In this document: in pieces, positions 12,895 to 25,876 of the stretch | How positions within the stretch are numbered: position 1 is the stretch's first letter | Layout: each line of letters starts with the position of its first letter | Assembly (NCBI RefSeq): GCF_018139145.2 | Contig: NC_059478.1 | Coordinates: 15,793,001 to 15,857,000 of the forward strand | Length of the DNA stretch: 64,000 nt | Direction of reading: 5' to 3' | DNA from: Gymnogyps californianus | Taxonomy: Eukaryota > Chordata > Aves > Accipitriformes > Cathartidae | Position numbers and translations under genes: made by a program | Notes under the pieces: generated by a model | What the model was told of the DNA's origin: nothing | The model's database searches: none | What the model saw: only the letters and a program-made list of their open reading frames with translations

Positions 12895-14571
12895 AGAAAC
12901 GGACTGATTATTTAATCAATTTTTATACTGAGAAGGCTATTAACATGTAAGAATATCTTTTAGATTACCAGGTCAGACGAAATACCTGGTAGTTCTGAGA
13001 CACTGGGGGTGATTATTAAAGTCACGTAAGAGTTGCCTTTGTAAGTTCCTAAAGCCTGAGAGCACCTAAAGGCTGCCAGAGTACTTATGCTGCTCTACAA
13101 TTAAAGAGCTTCTCAACGCTGAACTCTACAGTAGGTTTCCAAACAGGGGGTCTTCCTATTCCGCATCAATTCAGTCCCTCCAGGTTAACCAAGCCAGATA
13201 TACAGAAGGAGCTAGTAACTATCTGATGCTGAAAGCTTAGAAATTTAGCAAGTATGTTTGGCATACTAAATATGTGAGTTCAAATCCCTGTTCTTCCTGA
13301 TTTTTGAGTAAACGCTTGAGTTTAGTACTTCTGCAGCTCAGGGCTCAAACATAGGTTGTCTAACGGTGGTTGCTATGGAACTGGTTTTTTTCTTTTTCAG
13401 ATGGAAAAGCAAAGCTTAAATTTATTCCTTCATGAGCAGGTTCATAGTGATAACCTTTGGAGAAGGAGGGGCATGGCCCTGGTTTGTCTCTGGCCATGTC
13501 AGGTATTTAAGCAACTAAACTATTTGCGGCTAGCAGCTTGGCTGGTGTTTGAGAATCTCTCATGTATACCCCTACGTACTCTGTCTGTTCATTTAGTGTG
13601 TGTTTGGAGCCTGAGCATCTAACTTGGGTCAAACCACTTCACTGCACAGAAGAGCAGCTGGAAGTTAGCTTTAGTTAACTTCGGGGTTGCAAAGCCCAAA
13701 TCTTGCCTTTGCAGATGAAACAATAGTCAGAAAGATTACTTTAATTCTTGCATTTTGAATTCATGGAAAGGGAGTAGTGTGTGCCTCAATGGCAGAAAAG
13801 ACCTGACAATCAAAATACAAGCTAATTCTATGAATGAGCGGTTATACTGGTAAATGTAAGATTTAGAAGGTAGGATATTCTAAAATCCCTGTTAAGTTTT
13901 GGAACCGTGAGAAGAGCAAATCTCATTACTGTATCTTCAAGATGGCACATAAGCCTGAGCCTGTAATTCAAATCGCTTGCATTGATTTGAGGAAAGGTGA
14001 TTCTGATTCTGGTGGCAATGCAATTAGGTATATTGCAATTCTCAAGATAAGTATTATCATTCTAGTCGTGTTAGTGTTGAGGTGAATTAGAAACAGGACG
14101 AAGGGACATCATCTTGGATAGCTGGATTCAGTTGGGACTTCAGTTCCCCTCAGATTCTATCCACATGTATTTTTTACGTAGCCATTCACATCTCTTCTCA
14201 GTTTTATACACCAAAGCCTCTGTTTTTCGCAAGTGTAAGCAAATGGGAGAGGAGAAGCAAAGTCTAAGAGCTGCATTAGTAATTGCACGTCCTTCAGGAA
14301 CCCCCAGAAATCTCCCCGGCTTGGACACATTTGAACTCTCACTCTTCTTCATTTATGAATTTGATTCAAAATCTTCAAATGAGACTGGATCAATAACTCT
14401 GGCTGGGTAACTTATTTTATCTCCTTCAAAGTAAAAATGAGATGTAGTTTTGTGTTCTCTGAGTTTTGAATGCACACATCTTCTAAGACCTTCTTTTACA
14501 TCATAATTTCAGTGTTAGCATTAAGTCTTCAAAATAATGCCTCTGGATACAGTACTTGGCCGTGGACCACA

Positions 14572-14592
14572 AGAGAGAGAGAGAGAGAGAGA
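14572..14592 (+). repeat. (AG)10 microsatellite
   Basis: Twenty-one bases of uninterrupted AG dinucleotide, an obvious candidate polymorphic marker. Confidence 0.9.
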
Positions 14593-16012
14593 TATTTTAT
14601 GATAGGAGCCATTCCAATGTCATCTCTGTTTTAGATGCTGTGGAGATTTGCATTGAAAGCAGCCTAACGAATGACTGGGAGATGTGTATACTGCTTCCCA
14701 CTCTGACATCACTGGAATGAGTCTCTTTAAGGCCTATTGCTATTAGGTGTATGTATTATTAGTTTATAGTACGTGTGGTGTATGTATTTGTTTAATAAGC
14801 GATCATCTCGGTGGATCTACTGGGCAGAGGCTAAAAGTGGAGTCTGGAATGAAGAGTGAGAGCTGTAGCAGAGAGATTCAGTAATGCTAAGGCAATGCAG
14901 AGAAATGAGTGAAAGGGAAACACAGTACTGTAAAGCAGTGTTCAAAAAGGGAGAGGTATGTATTTCCCCCCCAAGTGAGCTGAAGTATGATAATGTGGCA
15001 CTGAACAAATAATGATGATAATCTGTAAAATCATTATTATGTAGTATCTATTATCTCCCTTGAGTTTTGCATGGTACCGCATTGAGATCAATGGGCAATT
15101 GACTATAGATTGACAATTGTCTGCTTTATCTATTGTGCTCATAGACTGAGATCAAGAATAGAAGTTGATCTTCTCTGCAGAATAAGTTTCATAAGTGTGC
15201 TCTACATCTGAGAAATTGCTCTCACCCACTAGAAAATATTTTCAAAACTCTAATGCCTCCGGGGTCAGATTTCTGTGAAACAGTAGTCTGAAATCTTTTT
15301 TCTTTTTCCTGTACAAGTAGATTGACTTATAAGAGTATAAAAAAAAGTTAAAGTTCTGAGTTATGTCAGTACATGGCATTAGTATTACACCTTTCGGCTT
15401 TCAAGTTCAAGTTTGTTATTGTAACACAATGGAAATGCTCAGAGAGTATTTTCTGTAGAGTTAGGAAGAGGCTAACAGCAGTTTATTGTAAGAACAAGGA
15501 AGATTCTGTTCTTGCTGCACTGATATGCAGCAAGATTACTCTATTAAATATTATGAGACATGATAGGCTATGCTGTTATTGAAGTGGATCTGGGATACAT
15601 ATTGAAGTTACCAGCCTTGCACTCTGCTTGTTTTTATTTCGTAGCATTCTGATATTACGGAGTTAAGGGAAACACAAGTACTTTTCCATTTTTGTTATTC
15701 CAGATATTCCTGGGCACAAAGCTGATGAAGTTGTCTGTCTCATGAACCTGTACTTGGGTGCTAGGGCTTTGGAAAGGATTTGAGTGACTGCCTAAAAAGC
15801 AAACGAAAGCCCAAGAGTGATGATACTGCTTTACATTTTTTCCTTTCTGCCACTGCAGTATAGTTTGTCAGTATTAGCTTTTATTTCCATGCAGACAAAT
15901 TGGATTGGAATTTAACCTGGAAAAGTGATCACTATTATTATACCATTGTACAAAATTCCCAATGAATATGTGTCTATTATTTTAAGCTTTTGCTTGGGGT
16001 TTTTTGTGATTG

Positions 16013-16032
16013 TGGTATGGCATGGTATGGCC
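16013..16032 (+). repeat. Two tandem copies of TGGTATGGCM
   Basis: TGGTATGGCA is followed directly by TGGTATGGCC. Confidence 0.7.
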
Positions 16033-18514
16033 TTCACACTGGAAGGGCTGCAGTGCTTTGTCTGTACTAATACTGTTGTATTTACAGCTCTATAACTCCC
16101 TTTGTGTAAGTTTGTGACACTCATCTCATGACTGGCATGTACTTTCAAACGGGAATAAACCGTTGGTCCTTTGTTCCAAGATTGGACTGAAGGGCAAACA
16201 GTTTTCTCTAGTATCCAATATATGTTTATTGGGTTCTTGTACTAATGTTTTCTCAGTAGTGTATAATTTTTTGCTTAGAGTTTGTAGACCCACAAAAAAG
16301 AGAATGAGGTGATAAACATGAGTTCATGTAATAAATATTTTTTCCACTTTTTGGTTGTGGTTTTAAACAACATCCCTGTTAAAATCCAGATATTTGAATC
16401 AAAGATACTACACCATTAGACAGAAGTTATCATGTCACCATGAACTGTATATGACTTTGTTAATGGTATATCTGCCATATTAATTAAAAAATTGCCAAAT
16501 CAAGGTCTATACATGTGTGACAAAATTAAAAGCTTTAAGTACGTCTGTCCAACGAATGCTGATATTTTTTGTCATATGGTAAGTTGTGTTCTCGTTACAG
16601 ATTGCTTATATGCCAGTGTTGCTTATAGACTGTATTTAAGAAGAGAGAGTGCAGGTTTGTACAATTCTGCTGTATGGTGCAAGTCGGTATATACCTCCTC
16701 CTGAGTTGACAGCTGCTGCAGTAATTTCAAGAAGAATCCATGTTGCCTTCCCTGTGGCTTCTCCAGGTGCTACAATGCCTGGAGGAGGTAAAATGGCACT
16801 GACTTTTACAGATGTCAACATCTGCACCAGAGTAGGGCTCTGTTGATTAAAACTTGGATAGTCTAACACCTTAACAGTAATTAACCCAAACTACTTGTGA
16901 CTGTGCAAATGACATTTCATGTTACAGATAGCTTCTTCCTTCCTCCTCCTCCCTCTGAGTTTTTAAAGGAAATCATCTGTTTGTTTTACTGGTAGGAACC
17001 CAGACAACTTTCTGTGAAGTATTTCTACATTTCTTAGAAATACTCATTGAAAAACATTCTTTAATTCTCTAAGTCATTCCTTGAATTAATTAAATTTGTT
17101 ATATACTCAGATTATTGAATTTAGTCATACTTTGAAAAATAAAAAGATTAGGATTAAACTATTATACACTAGAATTAGATAGAAATTTGGGGACTACAAC
17201 ATTCACTTTACAATCCAGATAAATACCATTTAATACCACATAGTGTAAACAAATCTGTAGGTTGTGACTTGCCTGCCGGATGGATGTTGCAGAAGGTGCA
17301 TGGTCTGCTCTGCTCCTCTGTGAGCAGCAGACACCACGCCTGTTTTAGAAGCTCTGGAAGACACCTCTGTGTCTGTGTACGCAGCGTTGTAAGTGTTGTG
17401 TGTTTTCCACACACTGGGACAAAGCTTCATATGCTACTTTGTGTAGCAGAGGCTGAAGCACCACAATTTTGTTCTGGGAAAGTGACTGAAGAACGCTGCA
17501 GCTTCTGTGTAACTGACCTAGAAATGCTAAGCAGCAGGGTCTAATTAGGGAAGTGCAGATAAGGTTTGTGAGAACTGGCTGGGTGAGAATTGCATGCTGG
17601 CAATCCCTCCTCCTTCTAAGAGGTAGTAAGGGTATGAAAGGTATGTATAGTTGCAGGTAAACAGCTGTCCAGCTTCCAAATTCTTCCTGGCAGCATCTCA
17701 TGGTAGATGTATTTGCAGGCAAGCCTAGTTATAGGTTTTGAGAAAACCACTGTTGGGAGGAACTCTTCTCTTCTGATGTCACTTCTTTGGGTCATGTATT
17801 TTTGGTCTCTGTAGGAGCCTATAGTACTGAGGGTTGCGGAGTCCCACTCTGTCAGTGTCTTCTGTTAACTGGCAGCAGCTTTCATTTCATACTTCAAACT
17901 GTGACTTATACCTGGGGATATTCTGTTTTTCAGCTTTCCTTGTTTTTTTGTTCTTGATAGTCTTGATAAACGCATAGTGGTGAAATCTGCATATTAACAA
18001 CTCATTTGTGGAAGGGAGAATAACTGTATTGGTCTCCTGCAAGCTTGTTAGAAAGAGAAACTCATGCAGGATGTGACTGCGTGCCACTTACTAAGCGTTC
18101 CAAATAGGTATTTGCCTGGTTTTGGACAGCACTTAAGATGTGCATGTATCTGTTTTAAAGAGAGATGTAAAAGCACCAGTGATTTAGGGTGATGCTGCTC
18201 TTCCTAATGTGGTAGTACAGCACTGCCATTGTGCTGGGCAGTCAAGGTAAGGGACCTTAGTTCAAGTGAAAGGCTGCTCATATTATTCCTGGGTCTGCCA
18301 TGGCTTGGATCTGGTGACCTTCAGGGCATCCTGTAAGCATCCTGTGTTCCCAGGCTTTTCCTGGAGCAGGGGAAAGCTGGCAAGAACTTTCTGCTGTGTT
18401 CGTTCTAATTGTTTGTTTACATTAGAAGGTGAAAGAAAATGTAAAGAAAAGGTAAACTTAAGATATTTGGAAACAGGCTTAAGTTATGTTATGTATTATA
18501 GACCAAAATAGCTT

Positions 18515-18608
18515 ATTTTGGGGTTGGTGGGGGTTTTTTTTGGTTTGTTTTTTTTTTTGTTTGGTTTTTTGTTTTGTTTTGGTTTTTTGTTTTTTGGGGT
18601 TTTTTTGG
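18515..18608 (+). repeat. Interrupted T/G tract
   Basis: Ninety-four bases of almost only T and G, with T runs broken by G, GG, GGGG and GGGGG. The opening GGGGTTGGTGGGGG and the closing GGGG make local G-quadruplex possible. It is the longest of ten such tracts in the window (T/G on + at six sites, A/C at four). Confidence 0.85.
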
Positions 18609-18774
18609 CAACCAGGATGTAAACCTAGGATTTTGTGGTAGTGTTGTAGCAGCTGACGCTAGGAAAATTTCAAAAAGTTCAGAAAACTTAGCCTCTTGCA
18701 TTTCTCCTGGACTCTCTGGACTCATAAATGAATAGCCTCAGTCTTAATCAATGACCTGCTCTTTTATAGATGAA

Positions 18775-18794
18775 AAGACATCTATAGATGTCTT
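18775..18794. repeat. Perfect 20-bp palindrome
   Basis: AAGACATCTATAGATGTCTT equals its own reverse complement. Direct echoes of tatagat lie on both sides (18766 and 18795). No specific DNA-binding family is recognised. Confidence 0.9.
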
Positions 18795-19549
18795 ATAGAT
18801 ACTCAGTCTCCAAAACCAAGTTTAGTGTTCAGTGGCAAATGTTTACATTCATGTACCTTTCTTCTCCCAAGTTACACTAACAAGGCTGAGTTACATTTTT
18901 TAGAGATTAATATAAGCCATAAGTATTTCCTTTTTGGCATAATTTTGTAAATTCAATGTTTTTCTTTTAAGAAAAAAACCTATTTAATATCTAGAAATTA
19001 CACTATTGAAAAAATCTTGTGTAGCATTTGAAAGTGAAACTATCTTTCATGTAATTCTGTTTTCAAAAACGGATTTTTCAGTTAAAATGTAGGAGGGCAT
19101 CTGTCAATTGCCATAAAAATAAAGAAATAAGGAAAAAGAAAGATGTTGAAGTAGTGAAGCTATTTAGTGATATCACGTTTAAAATCCACGTGAATTATCA
19201 AACAAGAAAAGAAAAAAAATCAAGTTTATGGCAGTTGACAGTGGTATTGGTCAAGAAAATATAAAGAAACTTGTAAAGCCTGGAAACAGTAATACTGAAC
19301 GTAGCTAAATGAGTTTCAGTCCAGGAAATTGTCAGCCTGTGTCTGGAGACCGACACTTTCTGAGATACAAATATTCCGGCAGAGAAGGTGCCTTGTTTCA
19401 GGAATACTGAAAAAACTCTTGAGATTTTAAGTGATATAAAATGTGTCCTAATGCTAATACATGTTTGAATAGGGTATTATCTGGTAAAATTATTAGCTGC
19501 ATCTTCGATGCTATCACAAGAGGGGAAATTCCTTACAGTGCAGGAGAGC

Positions 19550-19800
19550 ACTTTCATGCCGAGTGCTTTGCGTGGAGTCGGATGCTGGCGCGGAGGTGCA
19601 GCGGAGGGAACACAGCGTAGCCAGCAGGACGGCCCAGCTGGAGCAGGTCTGTATTGTGAAATAGGTGGTGCTGCGGGGCCAGGGTCTGCCCGTTTGTGTG
19701 TGTGCTGGTTAGACGCCTCAGACTGGGATGTAGGCTGGAGCATTTGTAGAGCTGCAGCTGGGGCTGGAGCGCTCTCCTGCGAGATTTGCTTCTGAAGTCC
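19550..19800 (+). other. GC-richer patch of unknown origin
   Basis: About 250 bp with roughly a dozen CpGs (gcggaggtgcagcgg, gctgcggggcc, gagcgctctcc) in AT-rich intron. Both strands stay open for 95-160 codons, which is normal for stop-poor GC-rich DNA. No protein family is recognised. Confidence 0.35.
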
Positions 19801-21491
19801 TCTGCTGATCCAAAGTAAAGTGGTAACATAGATGCACCAAAAAGCAAAGCACGGTGTGCCTATAGCCCTGGTATTGTAATACATAAGCGACCAGTGATGC
19901 TCACAGCCCCTTTGAGAAGCAGTATTATCTCTGCATGCTACAGAAATAAAACAAGACAAAGATTGACCTTTTCTAGATCATCCAAGAACTTGAAACTGGA
20001 ATGAGCTCTTGAAACACTGTTTCACTTCTAAGCCCTAGAGCAATGCAATTAAAATATTTAAAAACATAAAGGATGATCCTGAGCTGGTAGTCAATTCGTT
20101 TCCACATGCATTTGCTTCAGTAAAAGTAGCCCTGCATACACAGCACAGAATGTGTCTTATGGTGACTAACCTACTTCTTACTATTGGAACAAAGAGAAAA
20201 GAAAACAGCCACAGACAGATATTTTAAAGATATCGCTGAAAGTATTGAAAATTAATTTTTCCTTACATTATCATCTGTTTTGAATATTATGTATTATTGT
20301 AACGTGTGTGTTTTGTTGGTATTCATGAATACTGTAGTATTTCAAATGCTTGCAGAGAAGAATCTGCCTTTACTTCACAATGTATTTTTGTATCGCTGTC
20401 GCTTATATTAATATGTAATATACTCCATATAATGTCCTGTAATTTGAAGTTTCCCAATTGTAGAAGCCTCACACTACTCCTCATAGGGACATTCTTGGAG
20501 AGTTTATCCTCTCTTGGTGCAGAATTTCAGTAAAACGCATACTTTGCAGCTCACTTGGTGCGGCAAGTTACAAAAACTGCCCCTCATCTAGCTCGGCTGT
20601 TTGTAGGCTGGAAGTACTTTCTAAAATTGTCTGTAGCACTTAAAGGCAGCTTTCAGAAGGGACTGATGGTTAGAGGCATAAGGGGTTCTTCTCTGGAGTA
20701 TACCGCTTTCTAGTTGCTCTTTGGCAGTGTGGGCTGTGTCAGGAAGATCTGTTTATTAACATGCTGGCTGAAAACAGGGAAACTCTGAGGTCTATCGTCC
20801 CTGAGCCTCTCTTTATACCACAGATGGTTTAATTTAGAGAATGCTACATTTTGAATTTACTGAAATAAAGTATTTTGAAAGAATTTAAAAGTCTGATTAG
20901 ATGGAAAGGTTTTGTTTCCTTCTCACAAACTCCCCTTTTATTGAATACCTTCAGAGTTATTCAATAGAATTATTAGATACCACAGTCACACTTCAATTTC
21001 ACTTTCATTCGGTAAGTGTGGATCAGACAAATGGATGCTTTATATGACAGGTGAAAGTGGAGGTTTCCTTCAGGATAGTTTCTTTTCAAAGTTGTTTATT
21101 TGCAGAGTGCAGCCTCAGGATAGCACTAATGCTTTTGTTAGCAAGTGATTTGTGCCAGCCCCAATACAAATAAAACATTTGATTTGTGCATTCTATTGTA
21201 AACAAATGTGCACATGCTTGCTGTCTTCAGACATACCGTATTTTATCAACATGAGGGATCCTTATTTCTTTTATTACAGTGCGTAGTGAATACCGAAGAT
21301 AGCAGTGTAGTAAGTTGTAATAAAGTGTTATGAAACGGGTAAGAAAGTTACCTAACATTAAATGCAGCCAAGAAGTGAGAGTCTACCATGCAGAACATGT
21401 CTTCAAAATTTTGCATACAACTGAAAATAATTTCTTTGTGTTACTCGCAAAGAAATACGTGTGAATATTCTGTTTGGATTCCTATTTAACT

Positions 21492-21508
21492 AAAAAAAAA
21501 AAAAAAAA
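21492..21508 (+). repeat. Poly(A), 17 bases
   Basis: Seventeen A followed by gagag. No attached retroelement is recognisable. Confidence 0.9.
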
Positions 21509-23481
21509 GAGAGCTTCATGTTAATACTGTTTCTGATACGTTTGGTAACATATTTGAGTGGGTTAAATTGTGTTATTCCATGTGGTAATCACAGTATACA
21601 AATCACTGTTTTGTTCAGTGTGTTTTGAATGTAGTCTGTTAACATTCATTAACCTTCAGGTATTTTTTTCTTTTTTTTTTTTAAAAGCCCGGAACTTAGA
21701 TGTAAAAAAAAAATGATTATTTAATGTTATGATGCAGTATGTGTACATGCTAAAGTACACTTTATTTTCTTTATGAAACTAACACAGAACCTACTAGATA
21801 CTCCCTGTATGATTGCTATTTTGATATTTAGATGCAAGAGATCAAATTGATAGGAGAATCATTAAGGGAAAGACACTTTAAAAATTAATCTGTAGGATTT
21901 CTCATTAGTGTGAGAGCATACCGCTTATTGCAATAATTACTGCTGTAGTTAGATGCAGTGGAGAACAATGTCAAGTGAACTGAATATTATGAACAATGTA
22001 AAGATATTTAGTCATTCCTGTCCAGTAATTTCAAACATACTTTCTGCTGCTTTCTTTGTTTAAAGAACCATGCAAATAAAACTACTTAGTTTTCTGAAAA
22101 TGAAAAATACTAAATATGAAATTATTTTAATGCTAACGGCAATTTGGCATATCTTCAAAAATTATCAGAGAATTGTAGCAGTGGTGGTCATAAGACTTGT
22201 CTGAGCTATAAAAAAAATGCAATATTTAGAGACTTGAAATGTGTCACAAGTTACACCTCTGTCACCGTAAATAGAAAAAATATTTTATTATCTGGCATAA
22301 TGCTGATCTTTACTGTTGAGACTACATCTATGTCTAGCAGAATTTGAAAAATGGTAAATCGCATACTATGGGTTTTTGTACTAGAAAGCAACTGTTTCTT
22401 TTGACATGCAAAAATATAGTTTGTTTTTTAATAACTGTGTGCAGTTTGTTCTCATGCAGGTGTTAAAATCCATACAATTACCTTGGTGCTCTAGTCAATA
22501 TTCATTCACAAGTGTATGATATGAAAAATAAAAATTGATGTAACTTGACTTTATTTATTAAAGTGTTATTCTTTTCTCAAAACAGATTTTAAAAATGTCA
22601 TCAAGGAACTCTGAATCTCAATGACTTCTAGCTTTACTGGCTCTGTTTACAGGTTATTTTTCCTTTAAAAATGTCTAATCGATAGGCCTCCAACTTCAAC
22701 AGCAGTCTAAAAATGAAACTTTTCTTTTTTACTGTTGTATTAATGCCTGTGACAAGAATTCTTCATCTGACACTCAACAATCTTCTTGATGATCCATGAC
22801 TCAGTCTAAACTCCAGGTAACTCTTAAGTTGCCTTCACTCTTCAGAACAAGCATGAGTCAAAATAGCAAAAATGTTGCTATAATTTCACCTTAGGGTGCA
22901 ATGAAGTTAGAGACAGACTTCTCATTGACTTCCTTGGGACCATGATTTTGTTTGCTTGGAGCAGCAGATTGAGAGTTCTGCTCTTGATCATGGTAGCTTT
23001 TAAATAAAAATTTTCAGAAAGCTTTTGTTAAATTAAGTAAGACAACAGCATCTAACTTGATGGTCCAGTGGAGCACCCAGGAATGAGGGATAACTCAATG
23101 GTTCTGGTATTGCCTTGGAGGCTTGGATGCAAGTGGTTTCTGTGCTGTAGGCTGCTAAAAGCTGCTAAAGCGTTCTGTGCCATAGTCCTTCATTGTCAAA
23201 ACTGAAATAATATTTCTTTGCCTTATAGCTTTGATGGGGAGAGAAATACAAACTGAGAGTGAGCGATGCTCAGGTGCTGTGTTGATGATGACTGACTAGG
23301 TAAATGTAGGGGGATAAACACAGTCTTTTGTACAGGTATGAACTTGTCTGAGTTCAGAGTTGACTCTGGTGAGCACAGAGTGAAGCTGTGGTTAGCATAG
23401 CTCTGGGTCTGTGATAATAAGCCCCAGGGAGGGCAGGCAGGGAGAAATCATCTTCGAGTAGACAGTTCAGATATTTCTTGT

Positions 23482-23640
23482 AGAATCACAGACTCACTGA
23501 GATTGGAAGGGACATAGGGAGATTGTCTAGTCCAATCCTCTTACTCAGAACAGCGTTGACTAGAGCAGCTTGCTCTCAGCTGTGTCCAGCCAGGTTTTGA
23601 GTATCTCCAAGGATGGACACTCCACAGCCTCTGTGGCCAA
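23482..23640 (-). mobile_element. CR1 LINE, 5'-truncated 3'-end fragment
   Basis: The + strand reads agaatcacagactcactgag, then GGAAGGGACAT, then TCTAGTCCAATCC, then GTGTCCAGCCAGGTTTTGA and CTCCAAGGATGGACACTCC. This is the reverse complement of the well-known 3' untranslated end of avian CR1, so the element points left and its 3' end is near 23482. Similarity fades after ctctgtggcc at about 23640, consistent with the usual 5' truncation of CR1. Several substitutions and a short gap against the remembered consensus mark it as an old copy. No reverse transcriptase sequence remains. Confidence 0.9.
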
Positions 23641-25856
23641 ACAGAAAATAGTGGTTGTGTCAGCATTTTGCTGAGCCTAAGTTTACTGGCAGAATAAGAA
23701 ATGGGCAGAGCTAATTCTTCCACATATGGTTATGGGCACTGACCTAGCTATACTGCTTCCAGATCCAAAGTGAAGGGTTTGACACTTTGCTTTCACCAGG
23801 TCCGTATCCCAAAGGCTGGCAGATCTGAACAATGCTGTGGGTTGAGCAACACACTGAGAGTCAGTTTGTTATATTCTCAGGGCTGTCGAGATGTCTTAAG
23901 GTGTAAGGCTCTTTGACTTGATTTAAGGAACTACATTTCTGCATTCAAAACCGAAACTGACCATTTTCAGGATGAACACTAATCACTGGAGTCACAATGC
24001 AGACAAGTTTTATGTTAGCAAGAAGTCATGGTTTACAAAATGGTATTTTTGGAAATGGCTAATTGGTTCATGGTACTTGGTTCAGGTATCACTTACTGCT
24101 TTTGTCTGTTGGTTAGTGAGACAAAAGATGTGTCACTCATTTTAAAGCTATGGTAATAAGGCTAGGTTCTGAGCCTACAAAAGAAATGCTGCTGGTCTCT
24201 ATTAAAGGAATAGTGATCTGTAACTGGACAGAAAAATTCAGACCAGCTGTGTTATAACAATATTGCAGAAATAATTTTGTCAAGTAACTGAAGATATACC
24301 AATATGAAGATTTAGTACATTACAGTGTGCACTTTCATAAAACATAATGTAAAATTAAACATTTGCATTTTGGAATATGACTCAAATACCTGTTTTCTTT
24401 TAAAAGGAAAATGTGGAAATGTGGCATTTTTGAAAAATCAAAATCAGCAAATTAATATTAGTATATTTACAACAGAACTGTGGGTCTCTGAGCTGTAAAT
24501 GCCGGTCCCAGAATTAGCGTCTGTAGCATTATGAAACACTTGGGCTCTTGGGATAGGTTTGGCTTGAGAAATTGGGCCTAGCAAGGTAAGCGTCTGTGTT
24601 AGTTAATGCTCGCTACTGTTGGTTTTTCTTTTTCTCTCCCTTTTTGTTAATCCCCATTTTTCCCCGCTTATCTTTCTCCCTGCCCCGGGATACAGTGTGT
24701 CACTAATTTAATCTCTTATTTCTCCAAGAATAAGGTGGTAATGTCATACTTTATATTCATGGTAAATTAATAAAATATTTAATAGATGCTAGCATGAGCC
24801 ATTATGAACTGACTATGTAAAAAGGTGGAATACTTGAGGGCATTTGTCACATATAATTCATGGATGCTGACTAAACTGATTTCAACTCTTGGTTGAGACG
24901 ATTTGCGTTCCACACCTTACCTTATGTATATTGTGAGAATATGGAAAATGCTGGAACGCATTAATTTTTTGTCTTAATAGAGAGAAATGGAATGTTAAAT
25001 GACAACATCTAAAAATGAGTCTGATTTATTTGTTCTGTTTGAACATGAAAATTATTTGAACTATTCATTATTATTTGTAATGTTTGTATTGTGAACTCTG
25101 CTAGTAATGAGATGGATACATTAAAAATAACCCTTATCCCTCCAAAAATGATGGTGAACTATTACTGTTGCTCTTGCAAAGCAGTACTGTGAACTGTAGT
25201 TGAATGATTATTCGGCTGAATCTAAAACCAAAATGTGATGTTTAAATTTTTTGATGGAACCTGCCTCTAGTTGAGATTTATCTCTACACAGTGACTTAGG
25301 CTTATACCATGGAAAAAGTGTGTGTTAGAGAAGGATTAGGACAGGTATAACGTTACTGGTGTGGCAGTAATAGGATTCATCCAGCGAAGAAATGACTTCA
25401 GTTTAAAATATATGAATAGGTAGTGCTATCAGGAGCTATTCAGAAAAAATAGCCTTATATTTTCATGCTAAGCAGAAAAATGCTGGTGATAGTATAGTAC
25501 ACTCACAATGCTGATGTTGAGAAATATGTCAGGAAGTTGTGTAGAGCTATTTTCAGGTTCAAAATAATCACCTTAGAATTTCATTTGACAGCGTAACATT
25601 TTTTTTATCTTCACAAAGGCAACAAACATGCAATGTAAAGTATAAATTTAATGCATATTTTTAATTATGTGCTAGAAAATTACTAATTTGCACTAATGAT
25701 AGGGAGACCCTTTTATGAATTAATTGTGCAAATTAGCAAGTGAACAAACACAATAAAAAAAAGAATAATGTATCACATAATGTACTTAATCTGTTTTGAC
25801 ATTTGTCGTTCAGTGTTAACTGTTTATGCTAGTACATCATCTTGCACTGTGCTAGT

Positions 25857-25876
25857 AAACATACTCAAGTATGTTT
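25857..25876. repeat. 9-bp inverted repeat, 2-nt spacer
   Basis: AAACATACT and AGTATGTTT flank the dinucleotide ca. It is a near-perfect palindrome in AT-rich intron. Confidence 0.8.

Noticed and set aside
17345..17722. 125-codon open frame on the - strand
   Set aside because: No recognisable domain or conserved motif. The frame is of a length expected by chance in 64 kb, and the + strand is open over part of it.
18270..18340. Another MIR-like phrase (cctgggtctgccatggcttg, then ggtgaccttcaggg)
   Set aside because: Only short word matches; the order of blocks could not be confirmed.
19477..19959. 160-codon open frame on the - strand with overlapping frames on both strands
   Set aside because: It coincides with a GC-richer, stop-poor patch. 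Three frames are open at once and none has recognisable domains.
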